This document shows, one piece after another, positions 48,297 to 60,929 of a DNA stretch of 64,000 nucleotides; the first letter of the stretch is position 1; each line of letters starts with the position of its first letter. Source of the stretch: Parasponia andersonii (lineage: Eukaryota > Streptophyta > Magnoliopsida > Rosales > Cannabaceae); assembly GCA_002914805.1 (NCBI GenBank), contig JXTB01000020.1:1485200-1549199 (forward strand). Reading direction: 5' to 3'. The translations under genes and the position numbers were made by a program. The notes under the pieces were generated by a model. That model did no database searches. It saw nothing but the letters and a program-made list of their open reading frames with translations, and was not told the origin of the DNA.

Positions 48297-48912
48297 TGTT
48301 AGTTAATACCAGAAAGGGAAAGTTAGCGACTAAGAGAATATGTCAGGTCATACGAGTAAGTTAAGTGCGACCTCTTCTGAGTAAGTCGAATACGACCTCT
48401 CTCCGAATAAAGTATGACCTCTTCTGAACAAATTAAGTACGACCAGAATGAAAAGGAAACTAGACCAAACTTCGTCAAACAGGTAATCTACAAAGAAATG
48501 GAAACAAAAGTTTCTCTTTCAAGATCGACCAGTCATCTCATTTAAGTTGTTACCTAGTTATATTGTTACTCAAATTGTATTTTCTGATTATACACTTACC
48601 TATTTTCATAATTGGGAAACATTGAGCCACCCTCACCTATATAAAGGGAGTTTAATGCTGTTGTGAGGGATCTTCGGCTTCTGGCGAGAACTTTGGGGGA
48701 ATTTATTATTTTTACTTCTTGGAAGCTTAACGAAACTCTTGTAATCTTCCAGAAAATAGTGAACAACAGTGAACACAAGTTCATCTTTTTTGGGGCCGAA
48801 CCACTATAAAATTCTTGTCTTTTTTTATATACTTTGATTGATCAACCCTTTATACACACAAGCCACATCTTGCAATTTCTTAAATTTATTGTTGACAAAA
48901 CCTCTGTCAACA
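48297..48912 (+). repeat. 5' LTR of the Tat element
   Basis: The right edge is firm: the LTR ends GTCAACA at 48,912, followed by ATTGGCGCTAG. The left edge at TGTTAGTTAATACC is inferred from the TGTT/AACA termini. A TATA box TATATAAA lies at 48,638-48,645. The part from 48,571 matches the window's first 372 bases. Repeated CGACCTCTTCTGARYAA-type text occurs at 48,368-48,445. Confidence 0.65.
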
Positions 48913-49063
48913 ATTGGCGCTAGAAGGAGAGCTATTCCAGCAGAAAAGTTTATCAATTCTGCTTCTTTCAACAATGGCAAATACCAGAAATACCAGAACT
49001 AGCCAAAATCATCCCTAAAGTACTGCTGCTGCACAGGTAGATCCTGCTCAGGATCAACCTGCT

Positions 49064-52000
49064 GTGACCACACCAGAAAATATTGTCCAGAGACAGGGTC
49101 GCATGGAGAAAGCACTTGTGTACCTTCAGCAAATTACAAGTCAGATTAATGACTCTCTACGACGACTTGCTAAGGGACAGATGCTAACTCCATCACAGCA
49201 CGAACGTCCCAGAGAATGTCCTGCTCAACAACCTGAGAGAGGAATTCAGATCCTAGAGACAGGGAACCGCGATCAGCATAAAGCCTGACAAGAGCGTCAT
49301 AGAGATCGCACCTCTAAGGGAGAAAGTAAGGTCGCAGACTTGCCCCTGGAATCCGGAACTGAAAGTTCAAGCATAAATCGTAATCGTCGATAACCTTCTT
49401 GGAAAGTGACCATCAATCGTGATGATCTAAACAACGAGCAAAAATGACAATGGAGGAGTGTCTTTGAAAGGATTAGTAGGGAATCTCGACAGAATCCAAT
49501 AGACCTGAGACAACATTTAGAACAGCGACGTAGTCAAGAACGATCCACATCGCATCTCAACGACCGAAGTCGATCTCGTCGCACTATTTCAATGGAAACC
49601 CCACATCGCAGCAGACATGCCTGACCAATCTACCTTAAATCACGATAACAAGGCCACCCCTACCACCAGTAAAAGATAATATTCTCCCTCTCCCTCTGAA
49701 TGTCGATGTTCACAATTTGAGGATCGCATTAGATACACTTGCCGGGTAGGACGATGAGCTCGTTGATGGGTATTGTCAATCGCCATTCAGCGAGGAGGTT
49801 CGAGCTGTTGCTTTACTTGCCAGATTCAAACTTCCCACCATAAATACTTTTGATGGGAAAACTGATCCGCAGGATCATATAGATCACTTCAATGACTTGA
49901 TAGAACTACATCGTGTCAATGATCTCGCACGTTGCAGGTGTTTTGCTGTAACTCTCATGGGAGCAGCGAAGAAGTGGTTCCGAGGACTCAAGTCTGGCTC
50001 AATCTCGTCCTGGCAATAACTTCAGACTGTATTCTTGAGGCAATTCTAGGCTACGAAGAATTTCACTGTTCCACTGGTCAGTCTGTCTGCTATTCGGCAA
50101 AGTCCGGAGAAAACTCTACGATCTTACCTAAATCGCTTTACCTCAGAATTGGCAAAGGTCAACAACCCACCTGAAGGAGGAGTTTTGACTCTAATGATGA
50201 CTAAGGTGTGACCAGAAACTAAACTCTAGGAAGATTTACTTGAGCGAGAATGGAGAACCCTTGAAGACTTCTATCGTAGAGTTGGTCGGCATCTAAGGGT
50301 AGAATATTCACGCAAAAATCTTCATAAGGTCACAAAGGAAGGAAGAAAGGATGCTGCTAAAGATGCAACTACAAAAAACAACAATAATAAAAGGTCGAAT
50401 AAAAGGAGTAATGAACAAACGACTGAAAAGCAGCCCAAACAAAAAAAGCATGAGGTTTCAAAGCTCCTATGAGGTTCAACAATTATACTGAACTGAACGT
50501 ACCCATAGATCATATTTATACAGTCACGAACCAGCATGAGAGGTATCGTCAACCGGAACCAGAACTGATGAAAAGAGATAGAGCGAGGTGCGACCCCAAC
50601 AAGTTCTGCCGATATCACAATGACATTGGACACGATACCAATAATTACTTTGCTTTGAAAGATGAAATCGAAAGATTAATTAAAGAAGGACGGCTGCGGC
50701 AGTACACTAAACTGAATAATGAAAAGCGAGAAGAAGACCGACAGTGATCTCCAGAAATTCAACGCGAGATGTGAACTATTTTTGGAGGCCTGCACATCGG
50801 TGGAAATTCGAAGAGAGCGTAAGATAGGTACGCATGAGAAGCGCGACAGTAACCATTAACTAATATCATGCATTTCGAGCAACGACCACGAAAGCTTCAA
50901 CGGGTACCGGATATGGATATTACCTTTACGGATCAGGATGCCAGGGAGGTCCATTACCCACACAATGATGCGTTGGTCATAAAGATCAACTGTGGAAGCA
51001 CACAGCTATGGCGAGTATCGGTCGATAATGGCAGCACTATCGACATCCTATACTATGACGCCTTCAAGAAGATGGGGTTGAGTGAAAGCAACCTGAAGCC
51101 CACTGTCACCCCACTCTACGGATTTACTGGTAACAGCATAATGACCAGGGGCATGATTGAGTTAATGGTCAACGTTGGAACCTATCCTAGGGTTTCGATG
51201 GTAATGACCCAATTCTTAGTTGTGGATTGCCCCTCTGCATTTAATGTTATACTAGGAAGACCGACATTGAGGGAACTTCGAGCAGTAACTTCGATCTATC
51301 ATCTCACTATGAAATTCCCAACTCAAGAAGGAGTAGGTGAGGTACGAGACAACCAATATGATGTGAGGACTTATTATAATAACTCCATAAAGCTCGCAAC
51401 AAAAGATATGACACCTCGCACGATGATGGTCCAGCTACAAGGAGAAACATCAAGGAAAGCATCAGAAGTGTCAGGCGAAGCGTCAAGCGGAACGTCAATC
51501 GATGACCTTGACCCTCGAGAAATTGATGGTGAGGTCAAAATTGGATCTATAGAAGACTTGAAAGATTTGCCAATCGATAGGTTTTCAAAGGTTCTTAAAA
51601 TCGGAGTGAAGCTTCAAGGACCCATGCGAGTTTCAAGAACCCATGCGAGCTTCATTAATCGCTTTTCTGAAATCAAATTTGGATATCTTCGCATGGCAAT
51701 ATTCAGATATGGTGGGGATTGATCCGAATATCATATGTCACTGCCTCAATATAGATATGATGAGGAAGCCTGTGCAGTAAAAAAGAAGAGCCATGAATCC
51801 AGAACATTACGTCGCATTGAAAGAAAAGGTAGAAAAGCTGATCGAGATTGGATTCATTAGGGAATCTTTCTATCCAAATTGGCTTGCGAACCCAGTTTTA
51901 GTAAAGAAACCCAACGGGAAGTGGAGAACTTGTATCGATTTCACCAATCTCAACAAGGAGTGCCAAAGGACAGTTTTCCCCTTCCGAGAATCGATCTACT

Positions 52001-54796
52001 CATAGATGCGACGTCAGGACATGAACTGTTAAGCTTTATGGATATATATCTGGATATAATCAAATCCCCATGTACGAGCCTGATAAGGAGCATACTTCAT
52101 TCATCACTGACCGAGGATTGTACTGTTACAAGAAGATTCCTTTTGGACTCATCAATGCGGGAGCGACTTCTCAGCGTCTTGTCAATATAATGTTTGCAAA
52201 GCAAATTGGCAAGACAATGGAAGTATATGTTGATGACATGCTAGTGAAATCGAAGGGAGCTGAAGATCACATCAAGCATCTTGATGAGATATTCAATATT
52301 CTTCGAAAATATCAGGTAAGGTTAAACCCCTAGAAGTGCGCATTTGGGATAGGATCTGGAAAATTCTTAGGGTTCATGGTCAACCATCGAGGAATCGAAG
52401 CTAATCCCCAGAAGATACAAGCACTAATCAATATAAAATCCCCCCGTAAACCCAAAGACATTCAAAGCCTAGCAGAAAGAGTGGCTGCATTAAGTTGATT
52501 TGTATCTAGGTCAACAGATAAGTGCCAACCATTCTTTGAAGTACTGAAGGGTTCCAAGAGGTTCGAGTGGATGGAAGAATGTGAGCAGGTGTTTCGAGAA
52601 TTGAAAGCACACTTAGGTTCTGCTTCACTCTTGTCGAAGCCAAACCCGGAGGAAGAATTGTATTTATACCTCGCTGTATCCAAATATGTGACAAGTGCTA
52701 TGTTAATTCGAGAAGAAGAAAAGATACAGCGATCGGTATATTACGTAAGTAAAAAATTGCTCAATGCCAAAGCAAGATATCCAGAGATGGAGAAGTTGGC
52801 ATTAGCACTCATCGTCGCATCCAGGAAGCTTTGACCTTATTTTCATGCACACTCCATCAAAGTTTTCACGAATTTTTTGTTAAAGCAGGTTTTGCAAAAA
52901 CCTGAAGCTTCAAGACGACTACTTAAATGGGCAATTAAGTTGCGTCAGTTTGACATCAATTTTCAACCCCGCACTGCGATTAAAGGGCAAGCTCTCGCAG
53001 ATTTCATTACAGAATTCACATATGATGTCAATGTTCCCATAGAAGTAATCAAAAAACCTACAATAGATTTATCAAAATTCTGGAAATTTTACATTGATGA
53101 ATCATCAAACGAGAATAGAGCTGATGCGGGCTTAGTACTAATCAGTCATGAAGGGTATAATATTTATTGTGCACTTCGCTTAAAATTTTGAGTATCAAAT
53201 AATGAGGCACAATATGAAGTACTGATAGCTGGGCTAAAGCTTATACGAGAAATGAAGGTCGAAATGATTGAGGTATACAGTAACTCTCAGCTAGTTGTTT
53301 GTCAAATGATCGGCGATTATCAAGCAAAAGGAGATAGAATGATGGCTTACTTACAGGAGGTACAAAGACTGTTCTCGACATTTACTGCTTATAACGTTCA
53401 ACTTCTTCCTCGCATTAAGAATACTCGGGCAGATGCTCTAGCTAAGCTCACCTCAACAAAAGATGCTCAGTTATTAAAAGTGGTTCCTGTCGAATTTCTT
53501 GTAATACTAAGTATCGAAGTAGAGCTCCAAATAACCATGCCGATTGACAAGAAACCATCATGGATGGATCTTATAATAGAGTATATACAAAATGGCGACC
53601 TCTCCGAAAACAAAGATGATGCAAAGCGACTTCAAATGAAGGCAGCTCGCTATATCATCTATGACGAGAAGCTTTATCGAAGAAGTTTTAGTTCATCGTT
53701 GTTATTATGTGTCGATGAAGAAAAAGCACACTATATTATGAGAGAAATTCACGAAAGAATATGTGGAAACCATTCCGAGAGGCAGGCACTTGCGAACAAA
53801 GTTCTAAGACAAGGGTATTTTTAGCCAACTATGAAGAAGGATACAATGGAATTTGCTAAGAGGTGTGACAAATGTCAACGATTTGCAACTATTCCTAGAA
53901 TGTCACATGTTCCTCTGACTCCAATGACCAGTCCATGGCCATTTGCAATGTGGAGAATTGATATTATCGGAATGCTTCTATTGGCGTGAGGTAGATTAAA
54001 ATATGCGGTAGTCGCAGTCGATTATTTTACTAAGTAGACAGAAGCTGAAGCCTTGAGTACCATTTCCGCAAAGAAGATGATAGATTTTGTTTACAAATCT
54101 ATAATTTGCCGTTATGGTATACTGCATACCATAATTTCTTATAATGGGAAATAATTTGACTGTGATGAGTTCCGTAACTTCTGTGACAACTTAGGTATCA
54201 AGAAGAATTTCTCTGCTATTGTTCATCTACAAGCCAATGGACAGGTTGAGGCTATAAACAAGATACTTAAACAGAATATAAAGACAAAACTAGAAGAGCA
54301 CAAAGGAGCTTGGCCAGAAGTACTCCCTGAAGTATTGTAGGCTTATCGTACCACTCAATGAACCACTACTGGAGAGAGTCCATTCTCTTTAGCTTATGGA
54401 TACGAAGCAATGGTACTAGTAAAAATTAGTGCGAGCTCTCTACGACGATCTACCTATAAGCAAGATCAGAATAACGCGTTGATGAGGATTGAGCTCGATC
54501 TTTTAGAAGAAAGGCGCGAGCAGTCTCAACTTCAGATCGCATCATATCAACAGCGCACGGCTCGATATTATAATTCTAAAGTTAGAAGCCGAGGGTTTGA
54601 AGTTGGTGATCTTGTTCTTCGACAGGTTCTACCTAATAATAAAGAGCACAGTGCTGGTGTATTTGGACCCTCTGGGGAAGGAGCATATGTTATTGATACC
54701 GTTATTCGACCTAGGACATATAAGTTAGCTCACACTAGTGGACAAAAGATCGAGCATGCTGAGAATGCAGAACAACTTCGTCGCTATTATCAGTAA
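49064..54796 (+). pseudogene. Tat gag-pol coding remains
   Basis: Parts in order are: gag (TFDGKTDPQDHIDHFNDLIE, about 49,849-49,908, then AAKKWFRGL); a CCHC-like knuckle (KFCRYHNDIGHDTNNYFALK, about 50,602-50,661); protease with the Tat-type VDNGSTIDILYYDAFKKMG motif (about 51,022-51,080); reverse transcriptase (NWLANPVLVKKPNGKWRTC, 51,879-51,935, and the YVDDML box near 52,228); a first RNase H (52,571-52,834); an archaeal-type RNase H (WKFYIDESSNENRADAG from 53,082, with NSQLVVCQM and RADALAKL); and integrase (HHCC region from about 53,840, core to 54,400, C-terminus to 54,796). It is broken at many points. Confidence 0.85.
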
Positions 54797-55590
54797 ATCT
54801 TCATGTATATCTTCATGTATTCGTCATTCGTCAATAAAGATAACTACTTATATTTGTCATTCGTTGGTCGTCATTCGTTGTTCGTCATTCATTAGTCGTC
54901 ATTCGTTATTCGTCATTCGTCATCATCAATAAGGATGTCTCCTCATCGATCATTCGATTCGGTTCACCTTTTATAGTTTTATAGCAGTCTTCGAACACCA
55001 TAAAACTCGGGGGCAGTGGGATCAGAATATTATCTCCTACTTGCTTCTTAAGGGACTATGCAAAACGTCCATTTAGAGAGATCGAAATTTTAGATCGCCG
55101 AAATTTCTAAAATTTCTTAAAATCTTAGGATTTTCTCCTCGTTTCATGCCATAGCATGTCGTATTACGCAATTTCCCTCCTCGAACAACAAAGTAACTAA
55201 GCAAAACATTCATTGTTCGATGTCATATATTGCTATATTACATTTTGCCATGGAACTTTTGAAAAACAGTATTGAGTTCGCACCACTCATACTTGCTGTT
55301 TTCTTAAGTGACCGAACCTATTCTAACACTTAAAATCCGTTTTAAGTATTGGATTCGAATCGCAATAGCGTACCGATCAGTCACCTAGTGATTGATTACT
55401 TGGTTAAATTATGTATCTTTATATTGCAATATAGTGTTTTAATTGTTTTGCAAGAATAAACGTCTAATAAAGAAAGCATTCATTGATAAAGGCTCGCACT
55501 TGTATGCAAGCAAAGTATTACAAAAAATTAAGGGACAAAGCCTGCATTGTTTCGAAAACTTTTAAAAATTATATATATGATATATAGAAG
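54797..55590. other. Tat element spacer with short tandem repeats
   Basis: Repeats of CGTCATTCGTT-type units fill 54,820-54,928. A purine tract CTCGGGGGCAGTGGGA lies at 55,006-55,021 and looks like the polypurine tract type of this lineage, though the element continues beyond it. No gene is visible on the + strand. Confidence 0.55.
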
Positions 55591-56933
55591 CTATGCAGAT
55601 GTGCTCGCTCCACCGTCTCCAATTTTGGCAATATCGGCTTCTTTCCAACTCTGGACGAGCTCGACTACATCTTCACCAAGGAAAAAAAAGTCGAAATCCG
55701 GATGCTCGCAGAAGATATTATATATTATGGTCGACGAGGCGATGTCACTAGCTTTTTCTTCGAGCTCCTTGCCTTCAGTGGCCTTAAACTCTTCTATAGC
55801 CTTGTGAGCCGCTTCTGTCATTGCCTTCTCTAGAATATTTGGATGCTTGGAGATTGTCTTCTCAAGTTCTTTAATTTTCTCCTCGAGCTTCTCCTTTTCG
55901 AGCCTTTCCTTGGCCAGATCCTCGAGTAACTGCCGATTCTCCAGTTCGAAGGATTTTTCCTCTTTCTCGTGAGCGTTCTCCAAGTCCTCGAATGCTTGGG
56001 TTATTTCTTCAACTTTTTTAGCTTTTTCAATACATTTGATGACTGAGTCATGCATCAAAACAGCAGCTGCAGCGGTCTGAAAATATAACACATCAATACT
56101 AGAAAAGTGCGTTGAAAAGAGAAAATAGAAGATGCTTACATTTGCCAACATCCTCATCGCAGAACCGAAGGCAACCTTAGCTGATCGTCGCTTCATCCTC
56201 GCCCAGCCATCTTCAGAAGTGAAACGGTCGATGAAAGCCGCGCTCATACCAGCCTTCTCCGGCAGTTGGCGAAGGAGTGCGAAAAGCTCCTCGCTCTTAT
56301 CGACCTGGCTTGGTCCCTCAGAAGAAGTGGCCGTCTCCTTGGATGGCTCAGGTTGGCTCGCAGTTTGAGGCTGAGGAGGAGGCGTGCTTGCCGGGATATC
56401 CTCGAAGGCGACTTTTCGTTTCTTTGAAGTGTCGACCTTCTCTTTCCCCTTCGTCGTTGGAGGTGTGTTCTCTGGTGTCTTGAACTTTGCCATTGACCCC
56501 AGAGTGGAAGGCGGTGCTCGCAGTCCGCTGCCAATAACCATTTCTGTACAAATATGCGAGTCAGCATACGAGATAACATAATGCAATGGGAGGAAAAAGA
56601 AAAATAACTACCTTCTTGCTGATGAAAGATTGGTGGTGATGCAGCTTCTGAAGAGGATGCTTTCGAAACTGTAGGTGTGGTGGGTGTTTTTCGTTTCCTG
56701 GGTTTTGAAGATGAGGCACCCTTTTCCTTCAGTTTTCTCGGCTTCTTCTTCGAGCTCAAAGGTTTGGTAGGACGATTAATAGAATCTGGGAAGGCGGCTC
56801 TTCTTGGAAGCAGTATGTAAGCAACTAAGTTTTTGGTCGTCCCAAACTTCTTCCAATCAAACTCTTCGATCGGAAGGTTGTTTATTTTTGATATACCCTT
56901 ACGAACTGCTCTTTGGAAAGTGCTGGTCGTTCC
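55591..56933 (-). CDS. Antisense additional gene (aORF) of the Tat element
   Basis: This gene lies opposite to gag-pol, between integrase and the expected 3' LTR, the position of the antisense extra genes known in Tat elements such as Grande and Retand. Open sequence runs leftwards from 56,933 (FQRAVRKGISKINN, EEFDWKKFGTTKNLVAYILL) into a basic stretch (SSKKKPRKLKEKG) likely to act as a nuclear signal. A Ser/Pro/Thr-rich linker follows, then a conserved-looking block (SEELFALLRQLPEKAGMSAA, FTSEDGWARMKRRSAKVAFG). The end is a long Glu/Lys-rich coiled coil with an acidic C-terminus (SWKEADIAKIGDGGASTSA). Two short GT-AG intron-like segments interrupt it (around 56,612-56,545 and 56,138-56,079), and AG at its right edge suggests a further upstream exon. 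Its function is unknown. Compared with the battered gag-pol it looks well kept. Confidence 0.6.
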
Positions 56934-57659
56934 CTGTTATCTACGATGACATATAAGTGCAATTAGAATAATATATTTATGTAGAGAAAGTGATAAATTG
57001 AAAGTAATCAATTCAATTAATTCTGAGTTAAAAAAAAAAATGAAATCAGTTATATCAAGATATTTTAAAAACTTTGTTGAAAACCCCTGTCATGAGATAG
57101 GGGTTAAACGACCAAAGACATGATCCTCGGACCTTGATGATGACGTTAATCGAGTTCTAAACAAACGAAAATAGCATTTGCGTAAAACGAATCTTAAAAA
57201 ATAGCAAATGCTCCTAAAATTCCATAGATAAAAATCCTAAAGTCAAACTGCTAAAAAGAAACACGAACTATTTGAAAACAAAGTCGAAAAAAAAAAGAAA
57301 AAAAATCTCAAAAACCGACCATCTCTCCATCTGCTTAGACATTCGGATCATCATCTAGTCAGTTTGGCTAGAAAATTGTTTGTCTGAGTTCATGATCTTT
57401 ATTCAGAATGTTCAAGTGCAATTTTCCACGCTAAAACAGCCTTCTGAGCAAGTTCAACCCAAAAAACGATTTTGGCAAAAGACGGTTGAACCTCACAAAC
57501 TTTAGCAACAAACGATCGTTTAGGCCTCAAAAATTGCAATTTTTGAAAAAACGTGAATTATCTCGCCTGGTCAAACTTAAACTCTTAACAGCATTTTTCT
57601 CACATGAAACTTTGAAAAAAAATTAGGGTGATACACCTTATAATTAATATTAATCATTC
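56934..57659. other. DNA upstream of the antisense gene
   Basis: No further coding block is certain. The DNA could hold introns or a leader of the antisense gene. I see no LTR here. Confidence 0.4.
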
Positions 57660-58639
57660 TTCGAATTGATCAATTATACTCAACGGTGGGTTCGGAGTGG
57701 GTATAACCATCTCAGTCGTACCCACAAGTAAAACTCCACCCATGTCCGCTCCATTTACCCGTTTATAGAGATGGGGCGGGGGTGGTTTCGGTATTCCCTG
57801 TTACGGAGAACGGGTACCCCCTGTTTTACCCACCCGTCATCCGTTAAATAAAAAAAATTCACACATATATATATATATATATATTTATTACTCCATAACA
57901 TTTTAAATTCTAATACAGTAAATCCACCACCATCATATCTCTGCTCGGATACACCACATCAAAATCATTACCAGAATCATTTTTTTTTTTTTAAAAAGCA
58001 AGCAAAAGTATATAAAACATCAAATAATAGAATTTTAAATATATAATCTCAGCCTCAAACATCTCAAAATTAATGCATCATAAAAGTAACGCGAGAGAAG
58101 TACAACGAAGAGGAGAGGAAGATACCGGAAAAGGTCGCCTGAAATCCTTCGCTTTGGATCTCCGGAGCGGGTGCTAGTGCCGGCTCGCTATCTTGCGCCG
58201 CAGCCGAAATGTCGGAGGTGCCGAGCAACTGGAGGACCAGAGGCATGGACTGTCGAAGTAGCGGCTGCCTAAATGTTTAGGTTAGTCGTGGAGGACTGAA
58301 GGTGCATAACAGCAGAGATGGAGCAGCAGCTGCTTAAAGTGTTCAGACTTTAAGGGTTTAGTCTAAGAATCTAAATGTGTTATTGGATAAGTGTAAATTG
58401 TGTTGGGCTGCTTGATTGGGTTTATTTAGGTAACGGGCTTTTAAATATTTTTCACTTACAATAAATATATTACACATATACACATATATTTAAGTACATT
58501 ATATTTTTTAAAAGTACATATAAATATATAATCGGGGCGGGTTTGGGAATAATTACCACCAAACCCGAACCCGATCCGAAAATCCTAATAAGTAGGTACA
58601 ACGTGAGTAAGCGTGTTTTTCGGTTAAATTATATCCCTA
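57660..58639. mobile_element. hAT-like non-autonomous element (edges uncertain)
   Basis: Both ends are rich in the GGGCGGGTTYGG / CCCACCCG text typical of a plant hAT type. On the left are GGTGGGTTCGGAGTGGG (57,684) and ACCCACCCGTCATCCG (57,828). On the right are GGGGCGGGTTTGGGAATAA (58,534) and AACCCGAACCCGATCC, and the right end closes with TATCCCTA (complement TAGGGATA). I found no 8-bp target duplication and no clear left terminus. The centre holds a GC-rich exon-like segment (see 58,126-58,246). Confidence 0.45.
58126..58246 (-). pseudogene. Possible captured first exon of a host gene
   Basis: On the minus strand an ATG at 58,246 opens 40 codons (MPLVLQLLGTSDISAAAQDS, then EPALAPAPEIQSEGFQATFS). 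They end at a GT donor (GGTATCTTCC, splice point 58,126/58,125). The segment is GC-rich, unlike the AT-rich DNA around it, and is preceded by leader-like DNA with AAACCCTTAAAG. No homologue comes to mind. It may be a captured exon carried by the hAT-like element, or the first exon of a transposase remnant. Confidence 0.35.
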
Positions 58640-59207
58640 GTCAACTCTAATCTCTATTTATAAAGAAAATCATAAATTTGAAATCACTTAATCTTTTTAA
58701 AGCCGAAAGAAAAATCAAGAAATTCAAGAATGCCTACCCAATTGAAGAAACCAGATTGTATTTTCATATTTTTGAAGCACTTAGAAGTATTGTTGATCAC
58801 CAAAACAATCTCAAAAGTCTTCCCAAACATAGACATAAGTATTACTAGCAAATCTTGTCATAATAATAATGAAACATAAGAATTATGATAGAGATCACTT
58901 ACCCACCACCTAAGAAAATGGGAATGAAACTCTAATGAGATTTAGACTGCTAATAATGGGTCTGCCATTAATCCTAGTAGTCTATTTATAATCGGTTTTA
59001 GTCATGCTAAATGACCAATTTATCCTTATTAGGTGATGAGAATATTTTACCCTTCAAAATAGTTTCTTTTTTACTTAAACCCAAATTTTCTAGCCCTTTC
59101 TACTATGTCCTTCTAATTATTATTTTTTTATCACTCTTAAATCCTAAAATAATATAAATAATTAATAAAATTCTCAACTATAATATCACAAAATTTTGAG
59201 TATTACA
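58640..59207 (-). repeat. Gypsy LTR fragment
   Basis: The right edge ends TTTTGAGTATTACA, giving a minus-strand start TGTAATACTCAAAATTTTG like other gypsy LTRs here. AGATCACTTACCCACCACCTAAG (58,891) is the type of text seen in the middle of such LTRs. The other end is lost beside the hAT-like element. Confidence 0.45.
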
Positions 59208-59329
59208 ATTCTACCATTTTTAAAGAACATCTTCGAAATTTAACTTAACTAATAGCCTGAGAAAACTGATAAATTAACCCAACTAAGCCCCAAGAGTAAA
59301 CTCAAACTCAAAACATTAGTAATAAAATA

Positions 59330-60358
59330 TAGGGTGTGGCACTTAAGATCAAATCTACCATAAATAGGATATCGTAGGTCAGAAAGAGTATATTTAGACT
59401 CATAGAAATGTATAAATACCTAGATAGCTACAATCAAGAAGGATTGGAGTGCTTAGAGGCCGAGAGTTTTGCTTCATGATAATCTAGCGTTCTTTTCCCT
59501 TTTTCTTTTTCTTTTTCTTTTTTAAAAATATACCATGATGTATTCATTGATTAGTTTTATAAGCTTGATAGATTAGGTCCTAGCTTGATTAAGGGCAATT
59601 TTAAAGCCTTGGACATGAATCTTATGTAATTTTTCAGCTATATTTATCAATTATTTTATTGAAATTGTTTATATTCTTCTATACTTCATATTTAAGGTTT
59701 TGATCTTGATTTATTTGGGTGCGTAACTAAATTGAACTTGATAGATATCTAATACCAGGTTAGAATCTCAGATTCATTATTGTTTGGATTTTTTTAATCA
59801 TAAGTAGCAATTTATAATTGATTGAATTGTGATAAGCATTTAATTGATTATAATGAAGGACATAACTTAAGTTATAGAGTAATTTGTGATATAATTATCC
59901 AAACTAACCTATCTTTCTTAGTTAATACTTCTGTTAGATTAAATCTAGAAAATTTATTCTAGGTAGCTTAATGCATAGAGAATAAATAAAGAATTTGTTT
60001 CATTTTACGACAAACCATGGAAAGATTAAGGTAGTAGAGCTTGTTGTTATCTATATAGTTGATAATTTTGATAAGTGAAGATAAATTTGGTAACTAATTT
60101 AATAGGAGTGGTGCCTAGTAATGGCGAATAAACCTTTAATTTTTTTATTACTTTCTTATTTATTGACTTGCACTTTATTCATTTTTTTGCTCTATTAGTA
60201 TTATATTAGAGAAAACCGTCCAAAAGTATAATATAAGATTAATAGCTTATTAGTTAAAAAAAATTCTTGGTGGAATTGACCTTTACTCTCACTATACTAG
60301 GGAATAATAGATTAAAAGCATAAGAATTTAATTTAGCGGTTCAATAACCCGCCTATCA
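59330..60358 (+). repeat. Athila-like LTR fragment
   Basis: The segment matches 46,190-46,490 (GATTAGGTCCTAG, TTTTATTGAAATTGTTTATA) and ends with GGTGGAATTGACCTTTACTC, TCACTATACTAGG and AGCGGTTCAATAACCCG. That text is typical of the R-U5 end of Athila-like LTRs. No primer-binding site follows. It is a remnant. Confidence 0.5.
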
Positions 60359-60929
60359 TATATGGGATAACAATTCCCATTCAAATGTTTAGCAAAATAT
60401 GGATAAGGAAAATTTTGTAGGGCCCACATATATTGGGGGAAAACAATGGGAATGATTCCCTCATCAATATCCTAAGGGATTTGATTAATTGTAATCGTTC
60501 TATTTTTTTTTCTTTTTTAATTATTAAAATTATAATATACAATTTTATCTCTAAAAATTTATCTACTTTAAAAAATATATATATACCTATATAAGGATAA
60601 TTTAGTAAATTTATTGTACTATAATCTTCCAGATTAAGTGAACACATAAATGATGCTTTAATGAATATGATTCCCTTTTTTTATTAATTCCAAAAAAATA
60701 AAATAAAACAAATAATAACTTTTATACATTTTGATTTTATTCCTATTAATTTCCTTCTTTATTTATTCTGATTAAAGTTACGACGAACTAAATGTGCCAC
60801 TAATGACATTAATGGTTGTTTCTTTTGACAGGTTAGAAATAAAATTTTCTTTTACTACAATTATTACTTTAAAATATTTCTTTTTCAATTCGATAAGGTC
60901 TTTTTTGAGTTCTTTAAGAATAGGATCAA
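60359..60929. other. AT-rich DNA, possible MITE remnant
   Basis: Partial palindromes of the GGAATGATTCCC type (60,449-60,460, with ATTCCCATT at 60,372 and ATGATTCCC at 60,667) hint at a degraded MITE. No gene is visible. Confidence 0.3.

Larger units (their letters stand above)
48297..57640 (+). mobile_element. Tat-lineage Ty3/gypsy element with antisense extra gene, broken
   Basis: An LTR (about 48,297-48,912) is followed by TGGCGCTAGAAGG, a primer-binding site starting two bases after the LTR. Then come gag, protease, reverse transcriptase, a first RNase H, a second RNase H of the archaeal-like type, and integrase without chromodomain. This dual RNase H is the mark of the Tat lineage (Ogre, Retand, Grande relatives). 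A long antisense gene (55,591-56,933) lies between integrase and the expected 3' LTR, as known for several Tat elements. No 3' LTR is visible; the right edge near 57,640 is set by a hAT-like element. The coding region has many breaks. Confidence 0.8.

Noticed and set aside
54820-54928. Short repeats that could recall a CRISPR array
   Set aside because: The units are adjacent without unique spacers and lie in a plant retroelement.
55006-55021. CTCGGGGGCAGTGGGA as the end of the Tat element
   Set aside because: No LTR follows it; the antisense gene comes next, which in Tat elements lies before the 3' LTR.
56132-56581. Several overlapping + and - frames in the GC-richer part
   Set aside because: They are other-frame echoes of the antisense gene of the Tat element.
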